Assembly (NCBI RefSeq): GCF_014646575.1
Contig: NZ_BMNN01000003.1
Coordinates: forward strand, 213,172 to 277,171
Direction of reading: 5' to 3'
From: Halopseudomonas pertucinogena
GTDB lineage: Bacteria > Pseudomonadota > Gammaproteobacteria > Pseudomonadales > Pseudomonadaceae
Length of the DNA: 64,000 nt
Part shown: piece by piece, positions 9,580 through 18,397 of the stretch
Numbering within the stretch: the first letter of the stretch is position 1
Layout: each line of letters begins with the position of its first letter
Made by a program: the position numbers and the translations under genes
Notes under the pieces: model-generated
Databases searched by the model: none
Seen by the model: the letters and a program-made list of their open reading frames with translations, nothing else
What the model was told of the DNA's origin: nothing

Positions 9580-10346
9580 AGCGAGCCATCAACCTGCTGT
9601 TGCTGCTGGCCACGCTGATCGCCGTGGTGGCGTCCTTTATCTACCTGGGGCTTGATCTGTTGTTTCTCGGCCAGGCCGACAACCTGCGCCAGATGGGCGC
9701 CTACGCCGCGCGCTTCCTGCAGCCGGACCTGAGCCAGGCCCACCTGTTGGCGGTGGGTGGTGGTGCGCTGGAGACCCTGGCGATGTCTGCCGTGGGCACC
9801 CTGCTTGCCGCCCTGCTGGGTCTGGCACTGGCGCTGCCCGCCGCCGGCCGTTTCGGCTGGCCGACTCAGATTCTGGTGCGGCTGGTACTCAATGCGCTGA
9901 GGGCCATACCGGAGCTGGTGTGGGCGGCGCTGATGGTCCTGGCTGCCGGGCTTGGACCCAACGCCGGCACCCTGGCGCTGGCCCTGCATACCGCCGGGGT
10001 GCTGGGAAGGCTGTTTGCCGAAGCGCTGGAGAATACCCCCACCGCCCCGGCCGACGCCATCCGACTGCAGGGTGGCGGACAGCTAGCCGCTTTTTTCTAT
10101 GGCACCCTGCCCAACCTCTGGCCACAACTGCTGGCCTATACCCTGTACCGCTGGGAAAACAACATCCGCATGGCCAGCGTGCTGGGCTTTGTCGGTGCCG
10201 GCGGGCTGGGCCAGATGCTCTATATCAGCCTGAGCCTGTTTCAGGAGGCCCAGGCCAGCACCGTGATCATCGCCATGTTGCTGCTGGTACTGGCGGTCGA
10301 CGCCCTCAGCGGCTGGAGCCGCCAGCATTGGGTGCGCGGGCCCTGA
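9576..10346 (+). CDS. phnE: ABC transporter permease, PhnE family (second of two)
   Basis: A 256-residue inner-membrane permease, homologous to the preceding gene (shared YTLYRWE...IR and [10 protein letters not shown] signatures), so the transporter probably works as a heterodimer of permeases. It starts with GTG inside the stop of the first permease (GTGA overlap). The operon ends here: an intrinsic terminator follows 53 bp downstream. Confidence 0.85.
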   Translation: MKRAINLLLLLATLIAVVASFIYLGLDLLFLGQADNLRQMGAYAARFLQPDLSQAHLLAVGGGALETLAMSAVGTLLAALLGLALALPAAGRFGWPTQILVRLVLNALRAIPELVWAALMVLAAGLGPNAGTLALALHTAGVLGRLFAEALENTPTAPADAIRLQGGGQLAAFFYGTLPNLWPQLLAYTLYRWENNIRMASVLGFVGAGGLGQMLYISLSLFQEAQASTVIIAMLLLVLAVDALSGWSRQHWVRGP

Positions 10347-10398
10347 ACGGCCAGCTGGACGGACACTCCCCGGCGCCGACCGGGGGCCTGCGCAAGAG

Positions 10399-10428
10399 GG
10401 CCAATCCATGTACAATTGGCCGTTTTTT
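10399..10428 (+). terminator. Rho-independent terminator of the transporter operon
   Basis: A 7-bp stem GGCCAAT (10399-10405) pairs with ATTGGCC (10415-10421) across a 9-nt loop, followed by G and six T. It separates the importer operon from aroP. Confidence 0.75.
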
Positions 10429-10457
10429 GGCCAGAGCGGCCGCTACGGACTCCTCCC

Positions 10458-11834
10458 ATGACTGCACCCGCTGAACAAGGCCAGCTCAAACGCGGCCTGA
10501 CCAATCGCCACATTCAATTGATTGCGTTAGGCGGCGCCATCGGCACCGGCCTGTTTCTGGGATCGGCGGGGGTGATGAGCAGTGCCGGGCCGTCGATGCT
10601 GCTGGGCTATGCCATCGGTGGCCTGATCGCCTTTCTGATCATGCGCCAGCTCGGCGAGATGATCGTCGAGGAGCCGGTGGCCGGCTCCTTCAGCCATTTC
10701 GCCCACAAGTACTGGAGCCCCTTCGCTGGCTTTCTCTCGGGCTGGAACTACTGGGTGCTGTATATCCTGGTGGGCATGGCCGAGCTGACGGCGGTCGGCA
10801 AGTATGTGCAGTACTGGTATCCCGATATACCCACCTGGGTCACGGCGCTGGCGTTCTTCGTGCTGATCAACCTGATCAACCTGAGCAACGTCAAGGCCTT
10901 CGGTGAGGCCGAGTTCTGGTTTGCCATCATCAAGGTCGGTGCCATTCTCGGGATGATCGCCCTGGGGCTGTATCTGCTGCTCTCCGGCGCCGGTGGCGAG
11001 CAGGCCAGCGTGGCCAACCTGTGGAGCCATGGCGGCTTCTTTCCCAACGGCATCTCCGGGCTGGTGGTGGTGATGGCGGTGATCATGTTCTCCTTCGGCG
11101 GGCTGGAGCTGGTGGGCATCACCGCCGCCGAGGCGGAGAACCCGCGCCGCTCCATTCCCAAGGCCATCAATCAGGTCGTGTATCGGATCCTGCTGTTCTA
11201 CATCCTGGCGCTGGGCGTGCTGTTGTCGCTGTACCCCTGGGACAGCCTGGTGCAGACCCTTACCACCGGAAGCGACCCCTACGCCCGCAGCCCCTTCGTA
11301 CAGATCTTCTCGCTGATCGGCAGTGATACCGCCGCTCATGTGCTGAACTTCGTGGTGCTGACCGCGGCGCTGTCGGTGTACAACAGCGGTGTGTACGCCA
11401 ACAGCCGCATGCTCTACGGCCTGGCCGAACAGGGCAACGCGCCCCGGGTATTCCTCAAGCTCAGTCGCAACGGCGTGCCGGTGCTGGGCATTCTGGTCTC
11501 CGGGCTGATCACCCTACTGTGCGTGGCGCTGAATTATGTGCTGCCGCAGGGCGCGTTGATCATTCTGATGTCGCTGGTGGTCGCGGCCCTGGTGCTGAAC
11601 TGGGCCATGATTTCCCTGTCCCATCTCAGATTCCGCCGCAGCATGCGGGAACAGGGTGTGGTACCCAGCTTCAAGGCGCTCTGGTCACCCTTCGGCAACT
11701 GGCTGTGCCTGGCGTTTGTCGGCTTCATTCTGGTGGTATTGCTTCTGGATGACAGCACCCGGTTGTCGGTGTTTGCGCTGCCGGTGTGGGTGGTGGCGAT
11801 CGGGTTGTGTTATCTGCTGAAACGACGGGCGTAG
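10458..11834 (+). CDS. aroP: Aromatic amino acid:H+ symporter
   Basis: A 458-residue inner-membrane permease of the amino acid–polyamine–organocation family, very close in pattern to AroP/PheP of E. coli. It has about 12 membrane segments. The N-terminus has GLTNRHIQLIALGGAIGTGL (helix 1, with the GAIGTG substrate-binding bend), then LGYAIGG, RQLGEMIVEEPVAGSF, and FSFGGLELVGITAAEAENP in helix 6. It probably imports phenylalanine, tyrosine and tryptophan. The ATG at 10458 is chosen for the usual N-terminus; an upstream in-frame start at 10416 would lie in the terminator tail of the previous operon. Confidence 0.88.
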   Translation: MTAPAEQGQLKRGLTNRHIQLIALGGAIGTGLFLGSAGVMSSAGPSMLLGYAIGGLIAFLIMRQLGEMIVEEPVAGSFSHFAHKYWSPFAGFLSGWNYWVLYILVGMAELTAVGKYVQYWYPDIPTWVTALAFFVLINLINLSNVKAFGEAEFWFAIIKVGAILGMIALGLYLLLSGAGGEQASVANLWSHGGFFPNGISGLVVVMAVIMFSFGGLELVGITAAEAENPRRSIPKAINQVVYRILLFYILALGVLLSLYPWDSLVQTLTTGSDPYARSPFVQIFSLIGSDTAAHVLNFVVLTAALSVYNSGVYANSRMLYGLAEQGNAPRVFLKLSRNGVPVLGILVSGLITLLCVALNYVLPQGALIILMSLVVAALVLNWAMISLSHLRFRRSMREQGVVPSFKALWSPFGNWLCLAFVGFILVVLLLDDSTRLSVFALPVWVVAIGLCYLLKRRA

Positions 11835-11872
11835 AGCAGAGGCGCTACACCTCCGCGAACGCCCCTCCGGGG

Positions 11873-13120
11873 TCAGGCACCCTGGTAATCGGCGCCGTCG
11901 TCGGCAAGCTTCTGCACGACCAGGCTGCCAATGATGTCCCCCTCCACATTGACCGCCGTGCGCACGGTATCCAGCAGGCGGTCGATCGGCAGCAGGATGG
12001 CGATGGCCTCCGCCGGCAGACCCACCGCCTGCAGCACCATGACCATGGTCACCATGCCAGCACTGGGGATGCCCGGCGCGCCGGACGATGCGATCATGGC
12101 CGTCATGAACACCACCAGCTGCTCCACCAGGGTCAACTCGACGCCGATCAGGTTGGCAACGAACAGTGCCGCAGCGGCCTCGTAGAGCGCAGTGCCATCC
12201 ATATTGACCGTGGCCCCCATCGGGATCACGAATCCGGCAACTCTGCGGGGTACACCCAGGTTTTCCTCTGCGCAACGCAGGCTGATGGGCAGAGTGGCAG
12301 AACTGGAGCTGGTGGCGAAGGCGGTGATCAGCGCCTCCCGCGAGCCGCGGAAGAACCAGAGCGGTGACCGGCGGGTAACCGCGTATAGCAATCCCGGCAG
12401 CACCACCGCGCCATGGAAGACCGTGGTGGCGAAGATCAGTACGACAAAGCCGAGCATGCTGATCAACAGTGCCACGTCCTGCTCCGCCACCAGCCGGATC
12501 AGCAGCGCCATGATGCCCAGCGGGGCCAGCCACATGATCCAGCCGATGATGCGCAGCAGCATGTCCAGCAGTTCCTGCATCAGCTGGAGGATGGTTTCGT
12601 AGCGCTGCCCGCCGGCCACCAGGGCGACACCGACAAAGATCGCAAACATCAGGACCGACAGGATGTCCCCGTTGGTGAACGCCTCGAAGGGGTTCTTGAA
12701 CAGACCGGTGAGGAAGTGCTGGAAAAACTCCGGCATGGTCATCTGGCGGGCTTCGAAGCCAGCCATGGCATCGGCGAACATCGTCAGCGACATGCCCGCG
12801 CCGGGCCTGAAAATATTGGCCGCGACCAGCGCCACCAACATGGCCAGCGCGGAGGTGAGCATGAAGAACAGCAACGTGGCGATCCATACCCTGTGCACCT
12901 GATGATGGGCCTGCAGGCTGGCAACCCCGACCACAATCGAGGTGAACACCAACGGTATCAGGATCATCTTCAGCAGACCGATGAAGACCGCACCGACCAG
13001 GGTGCTGCCATAGAGCACGCCGCTGCGCAGGCCCGCGTCCTCCGGCATCAGACCGAGCAGCCAGCCGATGGCAACGCCGATGGCGGCAGCAATGAAAATC
13101 AGGCGATTGAGACTGGGCAC
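11873..13120 (-). CDS. Dicarboxylate/amino acid:cation symporter (DAACS family)
   Basis: A 415-residue inner-membrane Na+ or H+ symporter of the GltP/GltT/DctA family. It has about eight membrane helices plus re-entrant loops: the serine-rich FATSSSSATLPISL, the NMDGTALYEA motif and, near the end, GIPSAGMVTMV. The usual substrates are glutamate, aspartate or C4-dicarboxylates; which one cannot be read from the sequence. The GTG start at 13120 has GGGAG nine bases before it and gives a proper first helix. A longer in-frame reading to 13303 runs back into the next gene. Confidence 0.88.
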   Translation of the reverse strand: MPSLNRLIFIAAAIGVAIGWLLGLMPEDAGLRSGVLYGSTLVGAVFIGLLKMILIPLVFTSIVVGVASLQAHHQVHRVWIATLLFFMLTSALAMLVALVAANIFRPGAGMSLTMFADAMAGFEARQMTMPEFFQHFLTGLFKNPFEAFTNGDILSVLMFAIFVGVALVAGGQRYETILQLMQELLDMLLRIIGWIMWLAPLGIMALLIRLVAEQDVALLISMLGFVVLIFATTVFHGAVVLPGLLYAVTRRSPLWFFRGSREALITAFATSSSSATLPISLRCAEENLGVPRRVAGFVIPMGATVNMDGTALYEAAAALFVANLIGVELTLVEQLVVFMTAMIASSGAPGIPSAGMVTMVMVLQAVGLPAEAIAILLPIDRLLDTVRTAVNVEGDIIGSLVVQKLADDGADYQGA

Positions 13121-13155
13121 CGTTATTCTCCCTGTTGGACGGGACAAGGATACCC

Positions 13156-13191
13156 CAACGCCCGCGCCGCGGCCCATGGCCGGGCGCGGGG
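13156..13191 (-). terminator. GC-rich hairpin after the acyl-CoA ligase gene
   Basis: CCCGCGC (13161-13167) pairs with GCGCGGG (13184-13190) around an inner CGGCC-CAT-GGCCG palindrome, just past the ligase stop. No T-run is seen, so terminator function is tentative. Confidence 0.4.
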
Positions 13192-13196
13192 CTTGC

Positions 13197-14879
13197 TCAG
13201 ACGGAGGAAATGCGGGCGTCCTGCTGCTCCAGCCAGCCCAGCACATCCACGCGGATGCGTTTCTTGTCCAGTTTGCCGACACTGGTCTTGGGAATCTCGT
13301 CAACCACGGCTATCTGGGTCGGCACTGCCCATTTGTTGATCCGCCCCTCCTCGACGAAGGGCTGCAGGTGCGCGGCCACCGCCCCGGCGTCCATCTGTTG
13401 CCCCGGGGCTGCCACCACCAGGGCGAAGGGCCGTTCATCCCAGCGCGGATCCGGCACGCCGACCACCGCCACGTCGCGGATGGCCGGGTGCAGACTGATC
13501 AGGTTTTCCAGCTCCAGCGATGACAGCCACTCGCCGCCGGTCTTGATCACGTCCTTGATACGGTCGCGGATCTCGATGCTGCCGGTATGGTCGATGGACG
13601 CCACATCGCCGGTGTGCATCCAGCCGTGCAGCCACAATTCCCTGCTCTTCTCCGGCTCCTTGAAGTATCCCTGGGTCAGCCAGGGCGCACGCAGAACCAG
13701 TTCACCCTGGGTTTCGCCGTCATGCGGCAGGAAGTTGCCCTGGGCATCCATCAGCCGCGCCTCCACCATGGGTACCGGCACACCGGCACGGATCTTGTGG
13801 GTGACCTGCAGCTCTTCGCTGCCGGCCTCGATCTCCAGGTTGTTGTAGCCGGCGGATATCAGCGGGCAGGTCTCCGACATGCCATAGGCCGCCGAGAGCC
13901 GGATGCCCCGCTTGCCGGCAGCCTCATACAGACCGCGATTCAACGCGCTGCCGCCGATGATGATCTTCATGCCGCCGAAGTCGAAACCCTCCGCCGCTTT
14001 GGCATTGAGCAGCATCTGCAGGATGGTCGGCACGCAGTGCGAGAAGGTGACCTTCTCCCGCTGGATCAGCTCCACCAGCAACTCCGGCTCGTAGCGCCCC
14101 GGATACACCTGCTTCACGCCGAGCAGCGTGGCGGTGTAGGGCATGCCCCAGGCGTGTACGTGGAACATGGGCGTGATGGGCATGTATACATCGCGGTTGT
14201 TCAGCAGCTGCTGGTTGCCCACGCCGTTGAGCATCCCGGCCTGGGTCAGGGTATGCAGCACCAGCTGACGATGGGTGAAGTAGACACCCTTGGGGTTGCC
14301 CGTGGTACCGGTGGTGTAGAAGGTGGTGGCCACCGAGTTCTCGTCGAAGTCGGCGAACTCGTAGGTGCTGTCGGCGGCAGCGAGCAGCTGCTCGTACTCG
14401 CCGGCAAAGCCGCGCAGCTCGGCGGACTTCTCCTGGCCGTCGGTCAGCAGAATGGTGGTGGTCACCGTGGTCAGTTGTGGCTCGATCGCCTGGTACAGCG
14501 GCAGGAATTCGCTGTTGACCAGCACCATGATGTCGTCTGCGTGGTTCATGGTGTAGACGATCTGCTCGGGGGACAGCCTGACGTTGACGGTGTGCAGCAC
14601 GGCGCCGATCATCGGCACGGCAAACATGCACTCGAGGTAGCGGTGGCTATCCCAGTCCAGGACCGCCACGGTATCCCCTGCCTTGACTCCCGCCTTCGTC
14701 AGCGCACTGGCGAGCCGACAGATCCGCTCGTTGAAGGTGACGTAGTCGTAACGGCTGATGTCGCGGTAGACGATTTCCTGCGAGGCTTCATAGCGAACCC
14801 CGGACAGCAGCAGATTCTTGATCAGCAGGGGGATGGAATGGGCCTGCTCGGCAGGCGGAAGGATCCGTGTCTTCAGCAT
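13197..14879 (-). CDS. Fatty acid–CoA ligase (AMP-forming)
   Basis: A 560-residue cytoplasmic acyl-CoA synthetase of the ANL superfamily, activating a fatty acid with ATP and CoA through an acyl-AMP. The AMP-binding signature TTFYTTGTTGNPKG is at about residues 183-197, then PMFHVHAWG, SAAYGMSETCP and the C-terminal hinge HTGDVASIDHTGSIEIRDR with catalytic lysine region KTSVGKLDKKR. The size and motifs fit medium- or long-chain ligases of Pseudomonas. It is divergent from a thiolase gene, which suggests shared control of fatty-acid catabolism. The promoter region carries a perfect inverted repeat. Confidence 0.88.
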   Translation of the reverse strand: MLKTRILPPAEQAHSIPLLIKNLLLSGVRYEASQEIVYRDISRYDYVTFNERICRLASALTKAGVKAGDTVAVLDWDSHRYLECMFAVPMIGAVLHTVNVRLSPEQIVYTMNHADDIMVLVNSEFLPLYQAIEPQLTTVTTTILLTDGQEKSAELRGFAGEYEQLLAAADSTYEFADFDENSVATTFYTTGTTGNPKGVYFTHRQLVLHTLTQAGMLNGVGNQQLLNNRDVYMPITPMFHVHAWGMPYTATLLGVKQVYPGRYEPELLVELIQREKVTFSHCVPTILQMLLNAKAAEGFDFGGMKIIIGGSALNRGLYEAAGKRGIRLSAAYGMSETCPLISAGYNNLEIEAGSEELQVTHKIRAGVPVPMVEARLMDAQGNFLPHDGETQGELVLRAPWLTQGYFKEPEKSRELWLHGWMHTGDVASIDHTGSIEIRDRIKDVIKTGGEWLSSLELENLISLHPAIRDVAVVGVPDPRWDERPFALVVAAPGQQMDAGAVAAHLQPFVEEGRINKWAVPTQIAVVDEIPKTSVGKLDKKRIRVDVLGWLEQQDARISSV

Positions 14880-14917
14880 GTGGTACGACCTTTCTTATTG
14901 GGCTTGTTCAGGTTCGA

Positions 14918-14938
14918 TCAGCATTGTCTGAATGCTGA
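14918..14938. promoter_or_regulatory. Palindromic operator candidate in the ligase–thiolase promoter region
   Basis: TCAGCATT (14918-14925) and AATGCTGA (14931-14938) form a perfect 8-bp inverted repeat with a 5-nt spacer, about 40-60 bp upstream of the ligase start. This is the size expected for a dimeric repressor such as a TetR-type fatty-acid regulator, but the protein is unknown. Confidence 0.45.
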
Positions 14939-15090
14939 CGGCTCCACTATAGCGAGGCCACTGTCAGGCGGCCATGGGAGTATTGTGACCCGATCATACA
15001 AAGCTTTGCGGTCGACAATAAGGGGTAAACGGGCGTATAAAGTCGATTGATGACCACAAATAAGCAATCAGTCATATTTCAGGAGTCAGC

Positions 15091-16269
15091 ATGTCCGACA
15101 GCATCGTTATAGTCAGTGGCGTTCGCACCCCCATGGGCGGATTTCAGGGCAGCCTTTCCAGCCTGTCAGCAGTGGATCTCGGTGCGCTGGCGATCCGCGA
15201 AGCCGTCGGTCGTGCCGGTATCGTACCCACGGACGTGCAGGAAGTGATCATGGGCTGCGTACTGCCCGCCGGCCTGAAGCAGGGCCCGGCTCGTCAGGCA
15301 GCGCTGAATGCCGGGCTGCCCTCCTCCGCCGGTTGCACCACCATCAACAAGCTGTGCGGCTCGGGCATGAAGGCGGTGATGCAGGCCCATGACGCGCTCA
15401 GGGCCGGCTCCGCCCAGGTAATGGTCGCAGGCGGCATGGAGAGCATGTCCAATGCGCCCTACATCATTGCCAAGGCCCGCGGCGGCCTGCGCATGGGCCA
15501 CGGCGAAATCAAGGATCACATGTTCCTGGACGGTCTGGAGGATGCGCGCACTGGCCGCCTGATGGGCTCCTTCGCACAGGAAACCGCAGACCGATACGGC
15601 CTGACCCGTGAACAGATGGACGCCTACGCCATCGAGTCGCTGAATCGCGCCAAGCGCGCCATCGAGGATGGCTCGCTGGACAGTGAAATCGTGCCGGTAA
15701 CCGTCGCCACCCGTCAGGGCGAAACCGTCGTGAAGGATGATGAACAGCCGCATAACGCGAACGTGGAGAAGATCCCGGCGCTGCGTCCGGCTTTCGCCAA
15801 GGAGGGAACCATCACCGCGGCCAATGCCAGCTCCATCTCCGACGGCGCCAGTGCGCTGGTCCTGATGACCGAATCCGAGGCCCTCCGGCGCGGCCTGAAG
15901 CCGCTTGCCCGGATCGTCGGCCACGCCACCCAGAGCCAGGACCCGAGCGAATTCACCACCGCACCGGTGGGCGCCATGACCAACCTGTTCAATCGGGTCG
16001 GCTGGACAAAAGATGATGTGGACCTGTTCGAGATCAACGAAGCCTTTGCCATGGTCACCATGCTGGCCATGCAGGAACACGGCCTGGATCACGCCAGGGT
16101 CAACATCTACGGCGGCGCCTGTGCCCAGGGCCATCCGGTGGGCTCCACCGGCTCCCGCCTGATCGTGACCCTGATCAATGCACTGCAGAAGACCGGCGGC
16201 AAGCGCGGCGTCGCATCGCTGTGCATCGGTGGCGGCGAAGCGACCGCCGTCGCGATCGAACTGGTATAA
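15091..16269 (+). CDS. Acetyl-CoA acetyltransferase (thiolase II)
   Basis: A 392-residue cytoplasmic thiolase joining two acetyl-CoA to acetoacetyl-CoA, or the reverse cleavage in degradation. The catalytic residues fall where they do in the Zoogloea biosynthetic thiolase: Cys89 in INKLCGSGM, His348 in GHPVGSTGSR and Cys378 in SLCIGGG. NEAFAMV is also present. CAGGAGT lies before the ATG. The divergent acyl-CoA ligase and the downstream hydroxyacyl-CoA-type SDR suggest a fatty-acid role. No phaB or phaC is visible, so a polyhydroxybutyrate role cannot be claimed. Confidence 0.92.
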   Translation: MSDSIVIVSGVRTPMGGFQGSLSSLSAVDLGALAIREAVGRAGIVPTDVQEVIMGCVLPAGLKQGPARQAALNAGLPSSAGCTTINKLCGSGMKAVMQAHDALRAGSAQVMVAGGMESMSNAPYIIAKARGGLRMGHGEIKDHMFLDGLEDARTGRLMGSFAQETADRYGLTREQMDAYAIESLNRAKRAIEDGSLDSEIVPVTVATRQGETVVKDDEQPHNANVEKIPALRPAFAKEGTITAANASSISDGASALVLMTESEALRRGLKPLARIVGHATQSQDPSEFTTAPVGAMTNLFNRVGWTKDDVDLFEINEAFAMVTMLAMQEHGLDHARVNIYGGACAQGHPVGSTGSRLIVTLINALQKTGGKRGVASLCIGGGEATAVAIELV

Positions 16270-16283
16270 CCGCAACCTGCACG

Positions 16284-16316
16284 CTTGAGCGCCGGCGTCC
16301 CGCCGGCCTCAAGTTT
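16284..16316 (+). terminator. Terminator of the thiolase gene
   Basis: CTTGAG-C-GCCGGC, a 5-nt loop, then GCCGGC-CTCAAG and TTT: a 13-bp near-perfect stem ending in a short T-run 15 nt after the thiolase stop. Its 3' arm overlaps the sigma-28 -35 box of the next gene. Confidence 0.6.
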
Positions 16317-16335
16317 CCGCCACTACTGCCGATCT
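16309..16335 (+). promoter_or_regulatory. Sigma-28 (FliA) promoter of the chemoreceptor gene
   Basis: TCAAGTTT (16309-16316), an 11-nt spacer, then GCCGATCT (16328-16335). The enterobacterial/Pseudomonas FliA consensus is TAAAGTTT-N11-GCCGATAA, so 13 of 16 positions agree with exact spacing. It lies 61 bp before the chemoreceptor ATG, as expected for a motility-regulon gene. Confidence 0.75.
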
Positions 16336-16396
16336 CTGTCTGACAGACCGGGGGTCACCTCCGGGCTCTCGTTATTTACACCACGTCAGAGCGGCC

Positions 16397-18277
16397 ATGA
16401 AACTCAAATTCCGTCACAAGATTCTTCTCGCCGGGTGCACTATCGTCATCCTGGCATTCACCCTGTTCGCGCTTTACAACGATTACCTGCAGCGCAACAC
16501 CATCAGGGACAATCTGGCATTCACTGCGGAACAGGCCGGTGAACTGTCCGCCGGCAGCGTGCATAACTGGCTGGATGGCCGCATCCGGATGCTGCAGAGT
16601 CTGGCCGAGAACCTGGCATTGCAGGATGAACCCGCCGCCCAGGCGGAGCTGGTCGGGCAGCCTTCCTTCGGCTCGCAGTTCATCTTCACCTATCTCGGGG
16701 GCGCTGACGGCACCTTCATCCAGCATCCTGAGGAGAGCCTGCCGGACGGCTATGACCCGCGAAGCCGCCCCTGGTATACCGAAGCCGTGAGGGCTGACGG
16801 CCCGATCATTACCCAACCCTACCGTGACCCGACCGGTGACCTGGTAGTGACCATCGCCACTCCGGTCAAACGCGATGGCATGCTGGTCGGCGTGGTGGGC
16901 GGCGATCTGAGTCTGCGAACCCTGATCGACATCATCAACTCGGTGGACTTCGGCGGGCTGGGCCATGCCTTTCTGGTCGGCGCGGACGGGCAGGTACAGG
17001 TGTCGCCGGAGCAGGACCAGCTCATGCGCAAGCTGGGTGACATCTACAGCGGTACCGCGCCGCGGCTGGAGCCGCAGCTGCAGACCGCCGAACTGGACGG
17101 TCAGCAGCGCCTGCTGTTCTTCAGCCCGATCACCGGCCTGCCCTCGGTGGGCTGGCATATCGGGCTTTCCATCGACTACGACCGGGCACTGGCGCCGCTG
17201 GCGCAGTTCCGTACCTCCGCGTTCATCGCCATGGTGGTGGCCGTGGTGGCCATTGCGGTCCTGCTCAATCTGCTGATCAGCCTTCTGATGCGCCCGCTGC
17301 ACAACATGGGCCAGGCCATGGCGGATATCGCCGAGGGCGAAGGCGATCTGACCCGCCGCCTGGCCGTTGAGAGCGCGGACGAATTCGGTGATCTCAGCGC
17401 GTCATTCAACCGCTTCGTCGAACGCATCCATGCCTCCATCAGTGAGGTCGCCTCGGCCACCCGCCAGGTACATGATCTCGCCGTACGGGTGATGAGCGCC
17501 TCCAACGCCTCGATTACCGGTTCCAGCGAGCAGAGCGCCCGCACCGAGAGCGTGGCCGCGGCGATCAACGAACTGGGCGCCGCCGCGCAGGAGATCGCCC
17601 GCAACGCCGCCGATGCCTCCAGTCAGGCCAGCAACGCCAACGATCAGGCCGAACAGGGCCGGCAGGTGATGGAAGAGACCATCGCGGCGATGACCACCCT
17701 GTCCGCCACCATTGATGTGTCCCGCCAGCAGATCGAGTCGGTCAATGCCAGCACGGAAGATATCAGCAAGATCCTTGAGGTGATCAAGGGCATTTCCGAG
17801 CAGACCAACCTGCTGGCACTCAACGCCGCCATCGAAGCTGCCCGGGCCGGCGATGCCGGACGCGGCTTCGCGGTGGTCGCCGACGAGGTGCGCAATCTGG
17901 CTCACCGCACCCAGGAGTCAGCCGAAGAGATCCACCGGATGATCACTGACCTGCAGCATGGCGCCTCCCAGGCGGTGGCCTCCATGCAGGAGAGTCAGCA
18001 ATCCAGCGGCCGCAGCGTGGCGGTGGCCAATCAGGCCGGCGAGCGGCTGACCACCGTGGTCAGCCGTATCGTCGAGATCGACGGCATGAACCAGTCCGTT
18101 GCCGCCGCCACCGAGGAGCAGACCACGGTAGTCGAAGCGCTAAACATGGACATCCACCAGATCAACGTGCTCAACCAGCAGAGCGTCGCCAATCTCAACG
18201 CCACCCTGGCGGACTGTGACGCCCTGTCCCATCAGGCCAGCCGGCTGAAGCAACTGGTGGACAGCTTCCGCATCTGA
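16397..18277 (+). CDS. Methyl-accepting chemotaxis protein with amino-acid-type dCache domain
   Basis: A 626-residue inner-membrane chemoreceptor. TM1 is at about residues 9-27, the periplasmic dCache_1 sensor at about 35-270, TM2 at about 275-297, then HAMP and a long cytoplasmic signalling hairpin with [18 protein letters not shown]. In the sensor, Tyr99, Arg124, Trp126, Tyr127, Tyr142, Asp144 and Asp170 have the identity and spacing known for amino-acid-binding dCache domains such as PctA, so the ligand is probably an amino acid. There is no C-terminal methyltransferase-tethering pentapeptide. It is preceded by a sigma-28 promoter and stands alone, with no che genes nearby. Confidence 0.9.
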   Translation: MKLKFRHKILLAGCTIVILAFTLFALYNDYLQRNTIRDNLAFTAEQAGELSAGSVHNWLDGRIRMLQSLAENLALQDEPAAQAELVGQPSFGSQFIFTYLGGADGTFIQHPEESLPDGYDPRSRPWYTEAVRADGPIITQPYRDPTGDLVVTIATPVKRDGMLVGVVGGDLSLRTLIDIINSVDFGGLGHAFLVGADGQVQVSPEQDQLMRKLGDIYSGTAPRLEPQLQTAELDGQQRLLFFSPITGLPSVGWHIGLSIDYDRALAPLAQFRTSAFIAMVVAVVAIAVLLNLLISLLMRPLHNMGQAMADIAEGEGDLTRRLAVESADEFGDLSASFNRFVERIHASISEVASATRQVHDLAVRVMSASNASITGSSEQSARTESVAAAINELGAAAQEIARNAADASSQASNANDQAEQGRQVMEETIAAMTTLSATIDVSRQQIESVNASTEDISKILEVIKGISEQTNLLALNAAIEAARAGDAGRGFAVVADEVRNLAHRTQESAEEIHRMITDLQHGASQAVASMQESQQSSGRSVAVANQAGERLTTVVSRIVEIDGMNQSVAAATEEQTTVVEALNMDIHQINVLNQQSVANLNATLADCDALSHQASRLKQLVDSFRI

Positions 18278-18309
18278 GCAGCGAGCGGGCCGGTGACGGT
18301 TATATCCGA

Positions 18310-18356
18310 TCATTCACTGCCCGCGGGCCGCTTGCCGGCCAGCGAACAGTGAATGA
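18310..18356. repeat. Inverted repeat upstream of the SDR gene
   Basis: TCATTCACTG (18310-18319) and CAGTGAATGA (18347-18356) are perfect inverted copies flanking a GC-rich 27-nt centre. It lies between the chemoreceptor stop and the SDR start and could be a terminator hairpin or an operator. No T-run follows. Confidence 0.45.
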
Positions 18357-18397
18357 AACTAGCCGGCCAGCTTCCCATTCAGCCAAGGAGATTCCCC

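Noticed and set aside
7113-10346. Calling the ABC operon a phosphonate importer with certainty
   Set aside because: The subunits belong to the Phn families, but no C–P lyase or phosphonatase genes are near and the neighbours are selD and selU. The substrate is left as a selenium oxyanion by inference only.
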